Of a stretch of 64,000 bases of DNA, positions 58,712-64,000 are shown piece by piece; positions within the stretch are counted from its first letter, which is position 1; each line of letters begins with the position of its first letter. This DNA comes from Morinoia aosen (taxonomy: Eukaryota; Arthropoda; Malacostraca; Amphipoda; Talitridae): assembly GCA_030386875.1 (NCBI GenBank), contig CM059558.1, forward strand, positions 9,185,501 to 9,249,500, written 5' to 3'. The translations under genes were made by a program, and so were the position numbers. The notes under the pieces were generated by a model. It ran no database searches, was not told where the DNA came from, and saw nothing but the letters and a program-made list of their open reading frames with translations.

Positions 58712-59272
58712 TGATGCACACTGGAGTTCCGGTAACTCATTTAACGCCATAACTTTTAAAATACTCATTTCCGCCGGAAAGTGCATTGAAGAAAAATTGT
58801 TTATTTTGGTCTGATCAACAATCTTTGTTGATCAAAAAGTGGAAAATCGATTATGGTCAAGTCCTTTACATTTACCGTTAGAAGCGGCAAGTAATTCAAG
58901 GAGCACGTCGGACAGCAACACCAATGCGCACTCACTTCCAGCGCGATCGTCATCATAGACGAAACCAAACCTACCGCTATACCTCGTTAAATACTCATTT
59001 GACGAAAAAAGTGTATGGAAGAAAAGTTGTTTATTTCAATGTAATTACCATGACTCAAGCAACAAAAATTCGAAAATCGATGAGTAGCTGTTTATTCGAG
59101 CGCATTCGTCATCAGAGACAAAACTAAACCTACTGCTATAAATCGTAAAATACTCATTTGAGACCGAAAGTGCATAGAAGAAAACTTGTTTTTTTTATTC
59201 AATTAATTAGGATCAGGCACCAAAAAGTGAAAAATCGACACTGACGTATCCATCAGATTTACCAAAAAAAGC

Positions 59273-60856
59273 ATGAAGAGGATTTCGAGGCCTGCCGCCG
59301 CTCCAGGTAGCATGGATACAAGAATAAAACAGGAGCGAACAGCGCGGGTTGCTTGCTGCTGATTCCACAGAAAAAGTAATCTAGCCTAGATTACACATCG
59401 ACACAAAACCATCATCCAAATATTCACTACTATTTTGCATTTACTGCAATAAAATATTGTCCGAATTAATTCTCTACCTGAATATGCAGCTGAAGAATAA
59501 AGATGAATCGAAGACCACAATGACGAGAGGTGAGAGACCAAGTGTCAGAGAACGTGTCACCACAACCTCACTCCACAACGACGCAAGTTACACTAACTGC
59601 GGAGTGCGGAGACTGCGGACAGCTCGAACTCGAATGCTCGATGGCGGACTGGAGTCACTGGCTGCCGATCTGGAACTACGTGGGCAGTAGAAGCAATTCC
59701 AGGATTCCCAGAGCCTCCCAGCAACCGTTCGATCATGCTTAGGCGGCAGGCTAACACAGTGATTTCTAAGCCTAAATTTAATGGGACCATCCCACGCTCA
59801 TTTAAGGCTTGCGTGGTGTCAACAGTAATCAATGACAGTATCTCAGACTCACGGTGTTAAATAAAATTGAAATTTAGAAATTTAATACTTAATTCACCCA
59901 GAGTAGGAATTTCATCCTCACAGGATGAAGTTCATGTTCAACCGTAGCTTCAGAATGTCTTATATCGTATTTAACTGCGTTTTCGTCATTCGGAAATCTT
60001 CCACCCTTATTTTACCAAACCATAGTTCATCGCATTTGCCATCCCTTGATTCCATACATTTACATACACTGATCGGTCCGGAGTGACAACTGCAGTAATT
60101 TCAAACCTCTTAAGCCAACTACGTATGAGAATCATTTATCTCGATCAGTCTTGAATAACAACTGAAAGTCGAGAATATTTGAAGTTGCAGATTTGGATGC
60201 ATGTAAGGTGTAAAACTTCAGTTCTTCAGTATCGAGAACGCTAAAATAAATGAATGAATGAAATATGAAACGGAACTTGTTCTTCTTGATCAGCATCGCA
60301 CGCGCTCACCGTATCTAAGACCCATATTATGGCAGTGTAATTGTGGCTTAAAATTTCCATATCAAAAGGAGAACGTATCTACAGCCAAGTTAAACAGAAA
60401 TTAAATATTGTACTGAAAATTCTTGGGGCGAGATCATCTACGGGAAATGTTTTTTTGAAATAAGGAAGACGAGTGAATCCTTGAGGTTCCAACAATGACA
60501 GTTTAGAAATGACCGACTAGTACCCTAGAGACTGATCTCAAAATAACATGTTTTTGTCCATACCAATTGAAGAAATTGAGAGTGACGATGCGATAAAAAG
60601 AGGTGGGAAGTGAAAATTCATGACTCTGGAACTCATATTGGGGTTCGTAATAATTCGCCTTTCAAGTCTTAGCCACAGGTAAGGAAAATCTATATTTTTT
60701 CGAGCACTTTGATATCGCGTAAAATTTTAAATGCTGTGGAGATATTGTACGAAACGACACTGCCAACATATATTAACACTGATAATTCTCTGACAAATAG
60801 CATCAAATATTATTGGAAATATATTTTCGTGCAAAACGAATGCATTTACATCATAG
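59273..60856. other. Unique DNA, no gene recognised
   Basis: A moderately GC-rich piece lies at 59530-59740 without a recognisable product. Nothing else was identified. Confidence 0.45.
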
Positions 60857-61022
60857 GGAAAATATTCACGTCTTCGCGCAATCCTTGCCAAGAATTGTGT
60901 CTTCCACCGACGAATCCTGAGGAACACAACCATCACAAAACCAAGTTATTATTTGGTGATTCGTTGAATGGTTCGAAGTGGGCCAAAAAATGGGTGACAC
61001 TTAAAGGAAAGCAATTATACAG
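60857..61022 (+). CDS. Possible internal exon with PH-domain-like segment
   Basis: A plus-strand open frame across 60709-61095 contains FGDSLNGSKWAKKWVTLKGK followed by QLYR. The spacing W-x-K-x-W-V-x-L-K-G-x-x-L-Y resembles the second and third strands of pleckstrin homology (PH) domains, which bind phosphoinositides or proteins at membranes. The segment could be bounded by an acceptor (TTTACATCATAG, ending 60856) and a donor (CAG|GTACGA, at 61022/61023); both are plausible but not strong. Residues before it (CLPPTNPEEHNHHK) look like a linker. No partner exon was found nearby, and the frame downstream of the donor turns into low-complexity Phe-rich sequence, as an intron would. If real, this window lies in or near a plus-strand gene with large introns. 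It could also be chance. Confidence 0.25.
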
Positions 61023-64000
61023 GTACGAGACTCGGGTAATTTCTCATATACCTCAAACATGGTTATTCGTTTTTTTCTTCTTATATCTCTCTTAATTACT
61101 CACAAACAGGTATAATAAAAAGATACAAATCAATTACAAGGCTGATTGCCTTTTTCCTGTCATGTATGTCTTGAACTCCCAACTTCCATGGACCAGCCTT
61201 CACCTAATGTTTTACTGAGTTCTAAAATAGCTGTTGTCATGAATCACAGTACTAAAATAGAGCATCTCCAAGTGTTACTTATTCTGCACAACATGAGTCC
61301 GTGTTCAATTAGGAAGATCATCTTAAATATTTTATTCTAACGCATTTGAACTCATTCTAAATACTTTCAGGAAGTATCGGCTTGATATGACATTACAGAA
61401 GTAATCTTGGTATGTAATGGCCCTATAAACCAATTTCGTATTTTTCCCATGCCGTGAGTTTCCTTGGCAAATTATTACTGAGAAAAATGTCTAATTAAGG
61501 GGAAAAGTAAGCTTTTTCCTCTACAGTCCTTACATTCCATATTGGAGAAACTGTTATCGGGCTTGTTTGATGACCGTAGCTTTTATTGATTTTAGAGAAT
61601 GATAATAATTTTATTAAAAAATCAATGAATAATTTTTTTCAATAAGAAGACCTTTTCAGTACTTTGCTATGAAAACTTCAAGGCCGCAATCCGTAAGAAA
61701 AAAGTTTCGCTTTAAATTGTTCAATAAACTCATCCGCTAAGCGCTGATCAATAAATCCCTGTCCTTAGTCTGAACACGGTTGATGTGACCTCAATTCGAC
61801 GACCTGTACAGAGTAAGCGGCAGCGATTTGGACTGAAGTATTACTGCAAAACTCGACCCTCAGACAGTTCTGCAGAACAGTGAACTAAGCAGTCACTTTT
61901 TGGGATTAGAAATGGTATTTGCGCATTTTGAATCGTGATCATTTACTCTAAAAATTTTCGGTAAAAATAGAACAGCGAAAAGAGAAGTTAATACATGTAG
62001 CCTCAAAAAGATAACATTTTAGCTTCAGCTGAAGGTGGCTCAGCCGCGTGAAATCGATTTTCGAACGTGAATAATCTTCAAGTGTGTTAGGCCTCTTGGA
62101 CGAAACAATAACTGACTGCCCAAATAATTGGGAGAGAATTTTACTTATTCATTAGTCCTGAAAGTAAAATCTTAAATCATTCGATGCATTTTCCATACAA
62201 AATCGATCAATTGGTATTTGATGCATTGCAATTTCTACATGGTATGAATGATGATAATATACGAGTGAAAAACATAAATCCTTGAAAAATAGCTGCTTGA
62301 TGTAAAAGTTAAATTGCACACATGAAGAAACTGAGCTTTTTGAAAGAATGGTGCCAAATTTTAATTCATGTTCATTCATTGTTTTCCGTGTTGCGTAAGC
62401 GACTGCTTCCGCAGCTTGGGTTCAATTTGTCGCGACGTCTTCACGTTATGACTTTATGGATGATTAAATGAATTGAAAGTGGGCCTGTGCTAAGCCTGTA
62501 GTTAGCGAGCCTATGAACGGCAGAGAATTTTGCACCTAGGCTTCGAATGTAAGGACATTGCAGAGCAGCAGTCGCCTGACTCAGCTCAGTACGTTAACAT
62601 CTTTGTCTTTTGCGACTCGTCCCGAGGCGCGAAGTTAATGATGACATGTTATTGCATGAATTAGACAAACTCGCTTGCAGCACTCCAGATCTCCTCTAAA
62701 GTCATGCAACATCCCTTATCATGACCCGCCTTTGGCTCCTGTTAGTGACTCACTTGCATTCTGTTGAGCAGCTTCCCCTACCATCCTGTAAATTGCCTAA
62801 TCATACAAAGAGAATTCAATTAAGAGAACATTCAATTATTTTCCAGACAATTTGATCCTCAACTAGTGAGAATTTAGAAGCTTGCAATGATTTGACACAA
62901 TTTCGCTGCGACGGTGGAGTTTGAACTTGACAACACAATTGCACACCTCCCTCTTCATTTCGATGTAACCTGATGTTTTACACACAGCAGCTTCAGCAGG
63001 GGCTTGCAAAGACGCAAAACGCAAAGAAATATTCTGTATGGGATCGCTCAAGGACAGTTGCAAAAGAGTTAGCGACTCAACCGATATCCTTAAATGGTGA
63101 GTGAACGACTCATATAGTCAGCTGCACGTTTACTAATGAGTTTTTGACGATTCAATCAAAATTTTGAAATGAATTGCATTATGCAGTTGAAGTTTTGAAG
63201 AAACATGACTCAGCAGAATAACTGTGAATGACTCCGAGATTACACGCCAAACTTCAAATTCAGAGCCAGAAAAATTCTGATTTAATTTAAATTATCAAGT
63301 CCCATTAACTTACATAAAAAATAAATGATTACACATAATACGCAGTCGAATGTCGCATGCAATGTCGCACTTGGTGTCTATGCCATAACGATGATTTCGC
63401 TTTTAGTTCTACCAAATTTTTTATATCCCTGACTGAGTTTCCTAAGCTAATTGGTAAAATCAAGGTTTAACAAACAATGTAACGAGAAGTTTTATAAATA
63501 AAGGCTAATAGGCCGAAAAAAACAGATATTCTCTGATAAACAATATTCTCAATATACGTAGGAAACTTGCACTGAATTTCCTCATTTGAACGGTAATTAC
63601 GTCCTTCCAGAGTCTCCTGACCAACATTCATTGCGTTATTTACAAGTCTTGTAGAAGAATGGCAGTCGGCTTCTCTAGTGTAAACACTTTTCGGGAAGAA
63701 AATCTGAGAAAAAGCAGGGTTAAATCCCGAGCACTGTTATGCATTGCTTACAAATCGGTGAGAAAACGACTATCATGCAGGATATCCTTTGCGCGACAGC
63801 AGCTTTTGTCGGGAATTGAAGCCATGGTCGTTGTGTGAAAGGTTAAACTTAGTAGGTTCGTGAAACCTTGTTTAAATTGCTGAAGCTACTCCACACATTT
63901 TTTTTCAATTTTAGCGACATATCATCTCGTTCACAGGGTCATAAAGTTAGTATGGACTATCGTTGGTATTATTACTACTTACTCATAAAAATATTTAACT
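61023..64000. other. AT-rich unique DNA to the window end, no gene recognised
   Basis: I see only short frames and no repeat boundaries. If the exon at 60857-61022 is real, this would be intronic or downstream sequence. Confidence 0.4.

Larger units (their letters stand above)
56126..59272. mobile_element. Degenerate hAT-like transposon with long repetitive inverted termini
   Basis: A left terminal region (about 56126-56632) and a right terminal region (about 58451-59272) are reverse complements of each other. Shared landmarks include GGTAAATCTG near the outer tips, ACAAGTTTTCTTC..TGCACTTTCC, CTTGACCATAATCGATTTTCC, AACTCCAGTG, AAAGCTGG..ATACATTGACACTC and GCTAGCAGGC. Each terminus is itself built of units of about 150 bp (two on the left, three on the right) that repeat the AAATACTCATTT and TGTTTAT motifs. 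The interior (57309-57976) holds broken minus-strand transposase pieces. Long, subterminally repetitive inverted ends are unusual for hAT, whose inverted repeats are normally short, so the termini may have been enlarged by duplication. No clear 8 bp target duplication was identified. Confidence 0.75.

Noticed and set aside
1-64000. CRISPR array
   Set aside because: All repeats are contiguous without unique spacers, and the sequence is eukaryotic.
1-64000. tRNA genes
   Set aside because: No convincing B box (GGTTCGANNCC) with a matching A box and cloverleaf was found by eye; a tRNA scan would settle it.

Overview
This looks like nuclear DNA of a multicellular eukaryote, most likely an insect or other arthropod. 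The case rests on AT-rich, gene-poor sequence, the absence of bacterial-style packed genes, short retroposons with 11-15 bp target duplications, TTAA-flanked piggyBac-like MITEs, a hAT MITE with an 8 bp duplication, a hAT-like transposase relic and a Penelope-like relic. The species cannot be named from the sequence. No complete host gene, tRNA, rRNA or CRISPR array was found. The best host coding signal is one possible PH-domain-like exon at 60857-61022 on the plus strand, and it is weak. Layout: (1) 1-2860 holds two long minisatellites with unit lengths of 18 bp and then 33/27 bp. (2) 2861-28290 is mostly unique AT-rich DNA with dispersed repeats: seven copies of one SINE-like family, two certain piggyBac-like MITEs (one nested in a SINE copy) and a third doubtful one, a hAT MITE, a Penelope-like 3' relic, a 21 bp array and a 40 bp array. 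(3) 28291-36806 is a very large satellite block, made of a short 20 bp array running straight into about 196 copies of a 42 bp unit, with higher-order repeats and one local inverted duplication. (4) 36807-48172 returns to dispersed repeats, with six further SINE-like copies and three MITEs. (5) 48173-49380 is a CpG-rich 24 bp minisatellite of about 50 units. (6) 49381-56125 is unique DNA with three more SINE-like copies. (7) 56126-59272 is a degenerate DNA transposon of about 3.1 kb with very long, internally repetitive inverted termini around broken hAT-like transposase pieces; a near-perfect 124 bp hairpin sits inside its right terminus. (8) 59273-64000 is mostly unrecognised. Tandem arrays make up about one fifth of the window. 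Several array periods are divisible by three (18, 33, 27, 21, 24, 42), so very long open frames run through them on both strands. I read these frames as by-products of periodicity and not as genes, because unit-to-unit differences fall mainly on first and second codon positions and single units break the frame. The most notable structural facts are that all 16 recognised copies of the SINE-like family lie in the same orientation although at least four carry their own target duplications, and that the satellite block shows several separate amplification and rearrangement events.
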